A stretch of DNA of 64,000 nucleotides from Candidatus Roseilinea sp. NK_OTU-006 (GTDB lineage Bacteria; Chloroflexota; Anaerolineae; J036; Brachytrichaceae). The first letter of the stretch is position 1; each line of letters begins with the position of its first letter. The notes beneath the pieces were generated by a model. The model did not search any database and was not told the origin of the DNA. It saw nothing but the letters and a program-made list of their open reading frames with translations. This document shows positions 1 through 7,714 of the stretch, piece by piece. The stretch spans positions 1 to 64,000 of the forward strand of contig NZ_JAAFGM010000005.1 in the NCBI RefSeq assembly GCF_012931985.1, in the 5' to 3' direction. Position numbers and translations under genes: made by a program.

Positions 1-187
1 TATCGGCAGCCGTGCCACTGATTCCGCATGCTTTAGCGGCCGCATCGGTGCTGGTGCCACGTTTGAGTTCGTAGGCGAACTGGTAACGCCGGCGCTTCAG
101 GCCATCCTTCTCCTGGCGATACAGGGCATACAACTGCTCGACGCTCTCAGCGATCTCAATCGGTTGTCGCGGTCGTCCTGTTCTCAT
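1..187 (-). CDS. transposase N-terminal fragment, IS630-like (runs off window)
   Basis: An open frame reads from an ATG at 187 to the left edge of the window, giving 62 residues without a stop. The translation begins MRTGRPRQPIEIAESVEQLY, continues with a basic RQEKDGLKRRRYQ stretch and then a likely helix-turn-helix (TSTDAAAKACGISGTAAD). This resembles the DNA-binding head of IS630-type or similar helix-turn-helix transposases. The catalytic DDE part would lie outside the window, so it cannot be judged whether the element is intact. No terminal inverted repeat could be confirmed in the following 60 bases. Assignment to the family is by general resemblance only. Confidence 0.5.
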   Translation of the reverse strand, partial: MRTGRPRQPIEIAESVEQLYALYRQEKDGLKRRRYQFAYELKRGTSTDAAAKACGISGTAAD

Positions 188-366
188 ACGCCAAGTTTAT
201 TTAGCACACCTTGACTCCGCAAGCGGTATTAGACGAAGGAGGCTGCCGCATGGCCCAAACGCATCATGCCGTTGCTGCGGACCAAGCCTGCCGAAGCCGG
301 GTCACAGCTCGCGTTCCGGCGCACGCTCACGCTAATCCCGGCTGATGCGGTTACAATGCACGCTTA
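188..366. other. intergenic gap between transposase fragment and MFS gene
   Basis: This gap of about 180 bases holds the presumed end of the insertion element and the upstream region of the transporter gene. I see no gene in it. A -10-like TACAAT lies at 353-358, only eight bases before the ATG at 367, which would give an almost leaderless transcript. No convincing -35 element is present. Confidence 0.4.
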
Positions 367-1737
367 ATGCAGCAGACAATTGAAAGCGCGCAGGATGGGC
401 TCACAGCGGTGCAGGCGGCGGCGAAGGCGCCCATTCACTTGCTGGAAGCACGCCGTAACTTGCATCGGCTGCAGACAGTCATCCGTTTAGCCTCGCTCGC
501 GACTTCTGTGCTGGTCGTTGCGTTGCCGATCTATTCGAGCAACTTCAACGCCAGCGGCCTGGAGAAGGGCCTGCTGTTCGCCATCCCGGCCTTCATGATG
601 GCCATCGCCCGACCAATCATCGGGCGCAGCATGGACCTCTACGGCCGTCGGTTCTTCCTCTGCCTGGGCGTCGGTATTTTGCTGCTGGCCATGGTGTTGT
701 TCATCTTCGCCCGCGAATTCAGCTTCCGGCTCGGTGGAATGGTGATTCGGGCAGATGCCTCATTCGCGGTGACCATGCTCTTCGTCGCCCGCATGATTCA
801 GGGCTTTGGGCTGGGCACGATGTTGCTCTCTTCATACACCATCACGGCGGATCTGTCACGACAGAGCGGCCGCGGCTCTAGCTTTGGCTACACCGAGGAA
901 GCACAATACCGTGGCGGGTTGTATGGCGGTCTGATCGCTGTTCTTATCTTGCTGCTGTTCGGTTTCGATCCCACCCATGGGTTGCGATTGAATCAAACGG
1001 TGTGGTCGGTGCTCTTCGCAGTGTATGCACTCGGGACGCTGCTCGCCTTCGTCCTGGCGGTGCGCACGGTGCCGGAGACACACAAATACGCCTTGATCGA
1101 AGCGGAGCGTGAGGAAGCGACTCAGCAGAAGATAGACCCGCAGTTGTATGTCTTGATGGCGATTGTCACGCTGACCACTGCGTCATCTTATGGGCTGACG
1201 CCGTTCATCCTGACGTTCATTCAAGATCATCTCACGCAGAATATACTGCTGATTGCTGTGGCGTACATGCCGGCAGCGCTGATCTGGGCGTTTTTGCCCT
1301 CACGCCTGGGTCGGGTGACGGATCGCGTCGGGCGCAAGCCGCCGATGGTCGTCGGCCTGACGATGAGCGGCCTGTTCTCGCTCACCATCCCCTTTTTGAG
1401 CATGGTCTTCCCCAGCGTCAGCCTGGCCATCTTCGCGCTCATGCTCTTTGCGACGCTCGAAGCGGCCTGTTATGCCGCCGCCGTGCCGGCCGAGCAAGCG
1501 ATGGTCGCCGACATGACCGGTGGCAAACAACGCGGCACCGGCTTCGGCTTGTATACCCTGGCGCAGTCCACCGGACAGGTGTTCGGCCCATTGCTGATGG
1601 GCATCCTCTACGATGGCGATCGTGCCGGACCCTTCCTGGCCAACGCCGTCATTTTGATCATCGGCAGCGTGTTGGTGGTAACGGTGTTGCAGGATCCGGC
1701 CAAACGGCGCCGCTCACTCGTGAGCATCGCGAAGTGA
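367..1737 (+). CDS. MFS transporter
   Basis: A 456-residue polytopic membrane protein of the major facilitator superfamily, with about twelve hydrophobic segments in two halves. The conserved loop between helices 2 and 3 is seen as GRSMDLYGRR (around residues 80-90), and its counterpart in the second half is GRVTDRVGRK (around residue 318). The N-terminal 40 residues are hydrophilic and cytoplasmic. The likely role is proton-coupled export or uptake of a small molecule, and the substrate cannot be read from the sequence. The stop codon overlaps a possible GTG start of the deacetylase gene, so the two are probably co-transcribed. The ATG at 367 follows a TACAAT box with only eight bases between. 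Confidence 0.85.
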   Translation: MQQTIESAQDGLTAVQAAAKAPIHLLEARRNLHRLQTVIRLASLATSVLVVALPIYSSNFNASGLEKGLLFAIPAFMMAIARPIIGRSMDLYGRRFFLCLGVGILLLAMVLFIFAREFSFRLGGMVIRADASFAVTMLFVARMIQGFGLGTMLLSSYTITADLSRQSGRGSSFGYTEEAQYRGGLYGGLIAVLILLLFGFDPTHGLRLNQTVWSVLFAVYALGTLLAFVLAVRTVPETHKYALIEAEREEATQQKIDPQLYVLMAIVTLTTASSYGLTPFILTFIQDHLTQNILLIAVAYMPAALIWAFLPSRLGRVTDRVGRKPPMVVGLTMSGLFSLTIPFLSMVFPSVSLAIFALMLFATLEAACYAAAVPAEQAMVADMTGGKQRGTGFGLYTLAQSTGQVFGPLLMGILYDGDRAGPFLANAVILIIGSVLVVTVLQDPAKRRRSLVSIAK

Positions 1738-1742
1738 TCGCC

Positions 1743-2837
1743 ATGCCCGCAGTTGGCTATCTCTACGATCCCATCTTCCTCGCGCATGATCTGCCGGGGC
1801 ATCCAGAAAACGCCCAACGTTTGCAGGCGATCATGGACTTGCTGCGCGCGCGGGATGCGCTGGCTTCCCTGACCCCCCTGCCGTTCCGGGCGGCCACGTT
1901 CGAGCAGTTGACTGTCCTGCATTCGCCGCTCTACGTCTCGCGCGTGTATGCGCTTAGCGAGCGCGGGCGCAGCGCGCTCAACCCCGACACCTATATTGTG
2001 GCCGAATCGTTCAACGCCGCGGCCATGGCCGTGGGGGCCAGCTTGGCGGCAACCGAGGCCGTCTTGAAAGGCAACGTGCAGCGCGCCTTTGCGCTGGTGC
2101 GGCCGCCAGGGCACCACGCTTTCGCCGACCACGGGGAAGGATTTTGCCTCTTCAACAACATCGCATTTGCGGCCAAGCATGCGCTGGACGACATGAACGC
2201 AGACCACGATTACGCCTGGTCGCCTTCGGCCATGCGCAACCATCGCAACGCCCGGCCGGAACGCGTCATGATCGTGGACTTCGATGTGCATCACGGCAAC
2301 GGCACGCAGGCCCTCTTTTACGACGACCCGCGCGTGCTCTATGTCTCGATCCACGAGTATGGCTGGGTGTACCCCGGCAGCGGCGCCGCCGACGAACGCG
2401 GCCAGGGCGCGGGTCGCGGGACGACGATCAACGTGCCGCTGCCGCCGGAGACGGGCGACTTAGGATATGCGCTGGCCTTTGACGAGATTCTCGTCCCGGC
2501 TGCGCGACAGTTCGCCCCCAACTTGCTGTTGGTCTCGGCCGGCTTCGATGCGCACTGGCGCGACCCGTTGGCGCATATGCGCGTCTCGCTGGCCGGCTTT
2601 GCGCGCATGATGCGTGTGCTCTGCGATCTGAGCGATGAGCTGTGCGGCGGCCGGATGGTCGTTGTGCTCGAGGGCGGCTACGATTTGCAGGCCCTCAGCT
2701 ACGGCGTGCTCAACACGTTGCGCGTCATGCAGGGCAGCCACGCCGATGTCGAAGATCCACTCGGCCCGTGTCCAGCTCCCGAGGCGCCGGTCGAGGACTT
2801 GATCGCCGCCTTCGCCGCGCTCAACGGCCTGACGTGA
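1743..2837 (+). CDS. histone deacetylase family protein (AcuC / acetylpolyamine deacetylase type)
   Basis: A zinc-dependent deacetylase of the arginase/HDAC fold, about 364 residues. The family signature is complete: RPPGHHA around residue 120 (the catalytic histidine pair), DFDVHHGNGTQ (metal-binding Asp and His), SAGFDAH (second metal-binding Asp) and a C-terminal EGGYD. Bacterial members remove acetyl groups from acetyl-CoA synthetase lysines or from polyamines; which applies here is not visible. About 20 extra hydrophilic residues sit between the GFCLFNN strand and the DFDVHH strand. A GTG at 1734 is an alternative start that overlaps the MFS stop. I prefer the ATG at 1743 because the family usually begins a few residues before the YLYDP motif. 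Confidence 0.88.
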   Translation: MPAVGYLYDPIFLAHDLPGHPENAQRLQAIMDLLRARDALASLTPLPFRAATFEQLTVLHSPLYVSRVYALSERGRSALNPDTYIVAESFNAAAMAVGASLAATEAVLKGNVQRAFALVRPPGHHAFADHGEGFCLFNNIAFAAKHALDDMNADHDYAWSPSAMRNHRNARPERVMIVDFDVHHGNGTQALFYDDPRVLYVSIHEYGWVYPGSGAADERGQGAGRGTTINVPLPPETGDLGYALAFDEILVPAARQFAPNLLLVSAGFDAHWRDPLAHMRVSLAGFARMMRVLCDLSDELCGGRMVVVLEGGYDLQALSYGVLNTLRVMQGSHADVEDPLGPCPAPEAPVEDLIAAFAALNGLT

Positions 2838-2842
2838 CCGCC

Positions 2843-3511
2843 ATGCGCTATTCACAGGACTACATCAAACGCATGATCGAGCAGTTTGGCGAATTCTTGC
2901 TCGCACTCAAGCAACTGCTCGCCGAAGACAAACGCGCGGAAGCCCGCGGACAACTTGACCTGGCCTACCGCGAGCTGTTGGGCATGACGCCGCAATTCGT
3001 CCGCGACGCGCCCGACGACTACTTGATCCTGGCGACCGGCCTCGCCCAAGTCGGCGACATGAATAAAAGCGTGGTGCTCAGCGAGTTGTTGAGCGCCGAT
3101 GGCGATTGGCACGCCCTGGCCGGGGAATATGATGTGGCGCAAGCCTGCTACGTGAAAGCGGCCAATGTGCTGCTCGAGGCGCTGTTGCGGCAGCCTTTTG
3201 GTGTTGCCAAAGACGATGTCGCGCGGGCGGATGCGCTGATCGAAAAATTGGCGCATTCCGATGTGCCGTTTGCGACGCGCGCGCGCCTGTTCCGCTATCA
3301 TGAGCGCATTCATCGCTTCGCCGACGCCGAGGACGACCTGTATGGCCTGCTCGAAGATGCGCCGGAGGACGAATCGCTGCTCGAAGCCGGCGTGGCGTTT
3401 TACGAGCGTTTGCTGCGACTCAAAGATCACGAGTTGTTACTGGGCGGCCTGCCGCGCGACGAAGCGGAGGCCGGCCTGGCCGAGCTGAAGGCGCGGCGTC
3501 CACCTGCCTGA
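2843..3511 (+). CDS. hypothetical protein, DUF6483-like
   Basis: A 222-residue soluble, mostly helical and acidic protein beginning MRYSQDYIKRMIEQFGEFL. This opening resembles the helical family annotated as DUF6483, but I recall that family only loosely. The central part (AGEYDVAQACYVKAANVLLEALL and following) looks like TPR-type helical hairpins. The frame is open further upstream, but that stretch overlaps the deacetylase gene in another frame. The ATG at 2843, five bases after the deacetylase stop, is the sensible start and suggests one operon with it. No catalytic motif is seen and the function is unknown. Confidence 0.7.
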   Translation: MRYSQDYIKRMIEQFGEFLLALKQLLAEDKRAEARGQLDLAYRELLGMTPQFVRDAPDDYLILATGLAQVGDMNKSVVLSELLSADGDWHALAGEYDVAQACYVKAANVLLEALLRQPFGVAKDDVARADALIEKLAHSDVPFATRARLFRYHERIHRFADAEDDLYGLLEDAPEDESLLEAGVAFYERLLRLKDHELLLGGLPRDEAEAGLAELKARRPPA

Positions 3512-3574
3512 TGCGCGCCGAGGACAACAGGCAGCTACCCGATACCAAAAAATTAACCACCAGACGCAATCCCC

Positions 3575-4858
3575 ATGTCCATCACCGTCTTACTGGGCGC
3601 CCAATGGGGCGACGAAGGCAAAGGCCGGATCACCGATGCACTGGCGGCGGACGCCGACATCGTCGCGCGCTTCAACGGCGGCGACAACGCCGGCCACACC
3701 ATCACCATCGGCTCGCGGGTGTTCAAGTTGCATCTGTTGCCGGCCGGCATCTTCCGCGAACGATGCCTGAACCTCATCGGCAACGGCGTCGTGCTCAATC
3801 CGATCCACTTTCTCAAGGAGCGCAATGAGATCGTCGCCGCCGGATTTCCCGTCACGCCGGAGAACCTGCAGATCAGCGAAGCCGCGCACGTCATCCTGCC
3901 GGGGCACATCGCGCTCGACGCTGCGCGCGAGGCGACGCAGGGCGGCATCGGCACCACGCAGCGCGGCATCGGTTTCGCCTATAGCGACAAGGCCGCGCGC
4001 CTGGGCCTGCGCGCAGGGCTGATGCGCGATCCCGAGCGATTCGCCGGCGCTGTGTACGAACACACCCAGCGCGTCAATCGCGCGCTCGAGCGCGAATATC
4101 GGCGCCCGCCGCTCGACGCCCAGGCGGTCGCCGACCAATACGCCGAGGCCGCGCGACACGTCGCGCCCTACCTGGCCAACACCTTTCGCACGCTGCACCG
4201 CGCCCTGGCGCAGGGCCGGCGCGTGTTGGCCGAAGGCGCGCAAGCCGTCATGCTCGATATTGACCACGGCACGTATCCGTTCGTCACGTCGTCCAACGCG
4301 ACCATCGGCGGCGTGTTGACGGGCCTGGGCGTGCCGGCGCAGGCGATCACGCGCGTCGTCGGCATGGCCAAAGCGTTTTGCACGCGCGTCGGCGCAGGGC
4401 CGTTCGTCACCGAACTGGATGGCGAACTGGCGTTGCGCTTGCGCGGCACCGGCGCCAACCCATGGGACGAATACGGCGCAACAACCGGCCGGCCGCGTCG
4501 CGTGGGATGGTTCGATGGCGTGGCGCTGCGCTACGCCGCGCAAATGAACGGGCTGACCGAGCTGGCACTCACCAAGCTGGATATCCTCACCGGCCTGGAT
4601 CCGCTGCGCATCTGCGTGGCTTACGCATACCACGGCGCGCAACTGGAGGATTTCCCGCAGGATAGCGACATCCTCGCTCAGTGCCGACCGATCTACGAAG
4701 AACTGCCGGGGTGGCAGGCCGACGTCAGATCGGCGCGCAGCTTCGACGACCTGCCGGCGGAGGCGCGCGCCTACATCGCCCGCATCGAGGCGCTGGCCGG
4801 CGTTCGGGTGACGATGGTCAGCGTGGGGCCGGAGCGAGAGCAGTTGGTGGTGCGTTAG
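3575..4858 (+). CDS. purA: adenylosuccinate synthase
   Basis: Catalyses the GTP-dependent joining of IMP and aspartate, the first committed step from IMP to AMP. At 427 residues it is normal length. The N-terminal GTP-binding loop WGDEGKG is followed by FNGGDNAGHT, with the catalytic aspartate in the GDEGKG motif. The substrate loop LDIDHGTYPFVTSSN lies around residues 225-240, and TGRPRRVGWFD around 305. The loop reads GDEGKGR where most homologues have GDEGKGK. The gene stands 63 bases after the unknown gene, on the same strand. Confidence 0.96.
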   Translation: MSITVLLGAQWGDEGKGRITDALAADADIVARFNGGDNAGHTITIGSRVFKLHLLPAGIFRERCLNLIGNGVVLNPIHFLKERNEIVAAGFPVTPENLQISEAAHVILPGHIALDAAREATQGGIGTTQRGIGFAYSDKAARLGLRAGLMRDPERFAGAVYEHTQRVNRALEREYRRPPLDAQAVADQYAEAARHVAPYLANTFRTLHRALAQGRRVLAEGAQAVMLDIDHGTYPFVTSSNATIGGVLTGLGVPAQAITRVVGMAKAFCTRVGAGPFVTELDGELALRLRGTGANPWDEYGATTGRPRRVGWFDGVALRYAAQMNGLTELALTKLDILTGLDPLRICVAYAYHGAQLEDFPQDSDILAQCRPIYEELPGWQADVRSARSFDDLPAEARAYIARIEALAGVRVTMVSVGPEREQLVVR

Positions 4859-4895
4859 CGCGCCATCCCAATGGCGACCGGGCATGCCCAGCGCC

Positions 4896-4937
4896 TTGCT
4901 CGGCGATGCACACGAGATATAATTAGAACAGTTGTTC
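4896..4937 (+). promoter_or_regulatory. recA promoter with LexA (SOS) operator
   Basis: A -35-like TTGCTC at 4896-4901 and a perfect TATAAT at 4918-4923 are separated by 16 bases. Immediately downstream, at 4926-4937, stands GAAC-AGTT-GTTC. This matches the GAAC-N4-GTTC core of the LexA/DinR box known from Gram-positive bacteria and overlaps the expected transcription start. A repressor bound there would block transcription, as in a classic SOS operon. Confidence 0.8.
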
Positions 4938-4990
4938 GAGTAGCCGGCCCAGGTTGGCGAACACCCGGCGGCGCTCTCAGGAGAAGAAAA

Positions 4991-6058
4991 ATGGCAGCAG
5001 ACGCAAAGAAGAAAGCGCTCGATATTGCGCTCGCCGCGATCCTCAAAGCTCATGGCGATGGCGCGGTCATGCGCCTGGGGGAAGCATCCCAGATGAACGT
5101 GGAGGTCATTCCAACCGGCAGCCTGGCGTTGGACATTGCGCTGGGCGTCGGCGGCATCCCACGCGGGCGGATCACTGAGATCTACGGCCCCGAATCTTCG
5201 GGCAAGACCACGATCTGCCAACACGTTGTGGCGCAGGCGCAAAAGCGCGGCGGCATCGCGGCATATATTGACATGGAGCACGCCCTCGACCCGGCCTATG
5301 CGGCGCGCTGCGGCGTGAACGTGAACGATTTACTCATCTCGCAGCCCGACACGGGCGAGCAAGCGTTCGACATCGCCGAACAACTCATCCGCTCCAACGC
5401 AATTGACGTCGTGGTGATTGACTCGGTGGCTGCGCTGGTGCCGAAGGCCGAGATCGAAGGCGAGATCACCGACCTGCAGCCCGGCGTCCAGGCGCGGCTG
5501 ATGAGCAAGGCGCTCCGACGGCTGGCCGGTGTGATCAAGCAAACCAACACGGCCATCATCTTCACCAACCAACTCCGCCAGAAGATCGGCGTGATGTTCG
5601 GCAACCCGGAGACCACGACCGGCGGGATGGCGCTGCGTTTCTATGCCTCGGTGCGCCTGGATGTGCGCCGGGTGCAAGCTATCAAGTCGGGCGGGGAAGT
5701 GACCGGCAGCCGCACGCGCGTGCGCGTGACCAAGAACAAGGTGGCGCCGCCCTTCAAAGAAGCCGAGTTCGACATCATGTACAACGAGGGCATCAGCACG
5801 CTCGGCGATATGCTGGATGTGGCCACCAGCATGAATATTGTCGAGAAGCGCGGCACGTTCTTCATGTACGACGGCGCGCGCATCGGCCAAGGGCGCGAAA
5901 ACGCCAAAGCCTACCTGGCCGAGCATCCCGAAGTCGCCGCCAAGATCGAAGCGCAGGTGCGCGAGTCCATCGCCAGCGGCCAAGCTGCCAAGTTCGCCCC
6001 GACGACCAAGCCGGAGGCCGGCGAGGAAGACGAAGGGCCAGACGAATTCGACGATTGA
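4991..6058 (+). CDS. recA: recombinase RecA
   Basis: The ATP-dependent strand-exchange protein and LexA coprotease, 355 residues. Walker A is GPESSGKT (around residues 65-72), Walker B is [10 protein letters not shown], and loop 2 is [14 protein letters not shown]. The C-terminus is acidic ([11 protein letters not shown]), as is usual for RecA. The open frame extends 40 codons upstream, but the ATG at 4991 has a good Shine-Dalgarno AGGAG at 4979-4983 and lies downstream of the promoter and LexA box, so it is chosen. It is transcribed on its own; no recX follows. Confidence 0.97.
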   Translation: MAADAKKKALDIALAAILKAHGDGAVMRLGEASQMNVEVIPTGSLALDIALGVGGIPRGRITEIYGPESSGKTTICQHVVAQAQKRGGIAAYIDMEHALDPAYAARCGVNVNDLLISQPDTGEQAFDIAEQLIRSNAIDVVVIDSVAALVPKAEIEGEITDLQPGVQARLMSKALRRLAGVIKQTNTAIIFTNQLRQKIGVMFGNPETTTGGMALRFYASVRLDVRRVQAIKSGGEVTGSRTRVRVTKNKVAPPFKEAEFDIMYNEGISTLGDMLDVATSMNIVEKRGTFFMYDGARIGQGRENAKAYLAEHPEVAAKIEAQVRESIASGQAAKFAPTTKPEAGEEDEGPDEFDD

Positions 6059-6479
6059 GCCCCGCGATCAGCCGGCCATTTCCTTCCGCCACGCCGGCGC
6101 GCTAGGCGTGCGGCGCCGGCAGATGGCTTGTTGCAGCGCCCTGAAGAGCACCATGGCGTCCGGCGCGCTCATCTCCATCCCTCGTCCGACAATGCGCCGG
6201 CCGCTCATGTCGAACGCCAGGAGGATGGATGGCCGGCAGGCGGCCGGTCAGCGGGCGTGACTCCCATGCGCATCCGTCGCACGGCTCAGCCCCGTAGCCG
6301 GGGGCGCTCGGGGGCGTTGGGGTGAATTTTGAACATACTGGAGATGCTGTAGCCGGGCTCGGCGATTTTCGCAGGCGTATTCCGAAAACGAGCAAGCTGC
6401 CGAGCCGAGGGATCACGGGAATTTCGCGGGAATTCGGCGGCGCTTTTGTGCGCCCAGCGCCGCCGAATTCTGAAATCAA
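6059..6479. other. intergenic gap between recA and the tRNA-Sec gene
   Basis: About 420 bases without a supported gene. A GC-rich inverted repeat (GCCGGCGC at 6093-6100 with GCGCCGGC at 6113-6120) could stop or stabilise the recA transcript, but no T-tract follows. On the minus strand a short open stretch, with an ATG near 6210 and a stop near 6075, encodes about 46 residues. It has no recognised relatives and I do not call it a gene. Confidence 0.4.
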
Positions 6480-6573
6480 CGAGGGCGGATGAGAGTCGAA
6501 CTCACCGCAGCTTGCCGAGCAACCTGCCACTGGTTTTGAAGACCAGGACGCCCACCGGGGCGCATCCACCCTC
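6480..6573 (-). tRNA. selC: selenocysteine tRNA, anticodon TCA
   Basis: The minus strand folds into a canonical bacterial tRNA-Sec. The acceptor stem has 8 pairs (GAGGGTGG with CCGCCCTC). The D stem has 6 pairs with a 4-base loop. The anticodon stem CTGGT/ACCAG carries the loop CTTCAAA, with the TCA anticodon complementary to UGA at 6537-6539. A long variable arm (GCAGGTTGC/GCAAGCTGC) and a 5-pair T stem with loop TTCGACT follow. The 8+5 acceptor/T arrangement, long D stem and G discriminator at 6480 are the distinguishing features of tRNA-Sec. CCA is not encoded. A -10-like TACAAT (minus strand, 6593-6588) lies upstream. No selA, selB, selD or selenoprotein gene is recognised in this window. 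Confidence 0.93.
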
Positions 6574-6687
6574 ACGGACGATGCCTCATTGTAGCGTGAC
6601 AGCGGCGTGACGCGCGCTGGGGCCCTCGCCCCGCGATGATAGCAGTGCGTGCTCGGCGTTCGCTGCGCCATGCAGTAACATTCGCGC

Positions 6688-6900
6688 ATGGCCAAAAAAG
6701 AAACCGCCGAGGCGGCCGTCGAACAGTTGACATTCGAGCAAGCCTTCCAGCAGCTCGAAGCCATCGTCGCGCAACTCGAGCGAGGCGAATTGTCCCTCGA
6801 TCAATCGCTGGAACTGTATGCGCGTGGCCAACGGCTCGCGGCGCACTGCGCGCAGCTCCTCGATCGGGCGGAGTTGCGGGTGCGGGAGATTCGAGATTAG
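6688..6900 (+). CDS. xseB: exodeoxyribonuclease VII small subunit
   Basis: A 70-residue helical protein that pairs with XseA to form the ExoVII single-strand nuclease. The family pattern is clear: LTFEQAFQQLEAIVAQLERG followed by ELSLDQSLELYARGQRL and a C-terminal AQLLDRAE helix. xseA is not adjacent, which is unusual. The last codons and the TAG stop fall inside the left arm of a hairpin-like repeat that fills the following gap, so the exact C-terminus (REIRD) may have been shaped by that element. Confidence 0.9.
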   Translation: MAKKETAEAAVEQLTFEQAFQQLEAIVAQLERGELSLDQSLELYARGQRLAAHCAQLLDRAELRVREIRD

Positions 6901-6966
6901 AAATCGGAGATCAGCGATTGGAGGATGAGGGATCGCAATTTCCAATTCCCAATCTCTAATCTCTAA
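6887..6966. repeat. imperfect inverted-repeat element (GATTAGAGATT type)
   Basis: The stretch between xseB and the DUF554 gene consists of repeated words such as GAGATTAGAAATCGGAGATC on the left and AATCTCTAATCTCTAATCC on the right. The right arm read in reverse complement (GGATTAGAGATTAGAGATTG) matches the left arm closely, so an RNA copy would fold into one long imperfect hairpin. It resembles in design, though not in sequence, the elements at 26092-26167, 44033-44096 and 53799-53858. Confidence 0.6.
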
Positions 6967-6973
6967 TCCAACG

Positions 6974-7714
6974 ATGGTCGGCACGATCCTGAACGTTGTC
7001 ACGGTGCTGGTCGGCACTGCGTTGGGCGTAACGCTGGGCAACCGCCTGTCGGCGCGGATGCGCGAGACGGTGCTCATCGGCTTGGGCCTGAGCACTGCCG
7101 GCTACGCCGTCCTCAACATTGTGGATGCGATGGCGGAGCAGCAGAACGTGCCGTTCAAGTTCATCGTCATTCTGCTCAGCATGCTGATCGGCGGTGTGGT
7201 CGGCGAGTTGATGGATGTGGACGGCGCGTTGCATCGCTTGGGCGCGGCGCTGGAGCGGCGCTTCGCCAAGAGCGAGGACGCAGAACACACCGCGCGCTTT
7301 ATCCGCGGCTACGTCGCCGCCAGCCTGGTGTTCTGCGTTGGGCCGATGACCATCCTCGGCTCGATCCAGGATGGCCTGAACGGGGACTACTCGTTGCTGG
7401 CCATCAAGAGCACGCTCGATGGCTTTGCGGCGCTGGCCTTCGCCGCCTCGCTCGGCGTCGGCGTGGGCTTCTCCATCATCACCATCGTTGTGGTGCAAGG
7501 TGGCATCGCGCTGCTGGCCGGCCAGCTTCAGAGTTGGTTCACCTCGCCGATGCTGGCCGTGTTGTCGGCCACCGGCGCACTGCTCATCATCGGCATCAGC
7601 CTCACCCTGCTCGGCCTGAAGCAGATTCGGTTGGCGAACTATTTACCTGCGTTAGTGATCGGGCCGGCCATTGTGGCTGCGCTCGGCGCACTGGGGTTGC
7701 CCGGCTTCGTCTAG
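6974..7714 (+). CDS. DUF554 family membrane protein
   Basis: A 246-residue integral membrane protein of the DUF554 family. It begins MVGTILNVVTVLVGTALGV, which is typical for that family, and has about seven hydrophobic segments. The conserved central block CVGPMTILGSIQDGLNGDYS, with LAIKSTLDGFAALAFAASLG after it, is clearly recognisable. Members have been proposed to transport small molecules, but the substrate is not known. The gene is convergent with der, and their ends overlap by four bases. It probably starts a separate unit from xseB, although the gap is only 73 bases. Confidence 0.88.
   Translation: MVGTILNVVTVLVGTALGVTLGNRLSARMRETVLIGLGLSTAGYAVLNIVDAMAEQQNVPFKFIVILLSMLIGGVVGELMDVDGALHRLGAALERRFAKSEDAEHTARFIRGYVAASLVFCVGPMTILGSIQDGLNGDYSLLAIKSTLDGFAALAFAASLGVGVGFSIITIVVVQGGIALLAGQLQSWFTSPMLAVLSATGALLIIGISLTLLGLKQIRLANYLPALVIGPAIVAALGALGLPGFV

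Noticed and set aside
1734-1742. GTG at 1734 as start of the deacetylase gene
   Set aside because: Possible through the GTGA overlap, but the ATG at 1743 gives a more family-like N-terminus; left as an alternative.
3590-5281. Long minus-strand open frame of 563 codons across purA and recA
   Set aside because: It is antisense to two unambiguous genes and has low-complexity Arg/Ala/Gln composition typical of GC-rich shadow frames.
6093-6120. GC-rich inverted repeat after recA as a terminator
   Set aside because: The 8-base arms are 12 bases apart and no T-tract follows, so it is only noted in the gap description.
6480-6573. Suppressor or misfolded tRNA rather than tRNA-Sec
   Set aside because: The 8-pair acceptor, 6-pair D stem, long variable arm and G73 are specific to tRNA-Sec.
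6102-6764. Minus-strand open frame of 220 codons across the tRNA-Sec gene
   Set aside because: It runs through the tRNA and xseB in antisense, and its composition is non-protein-like.
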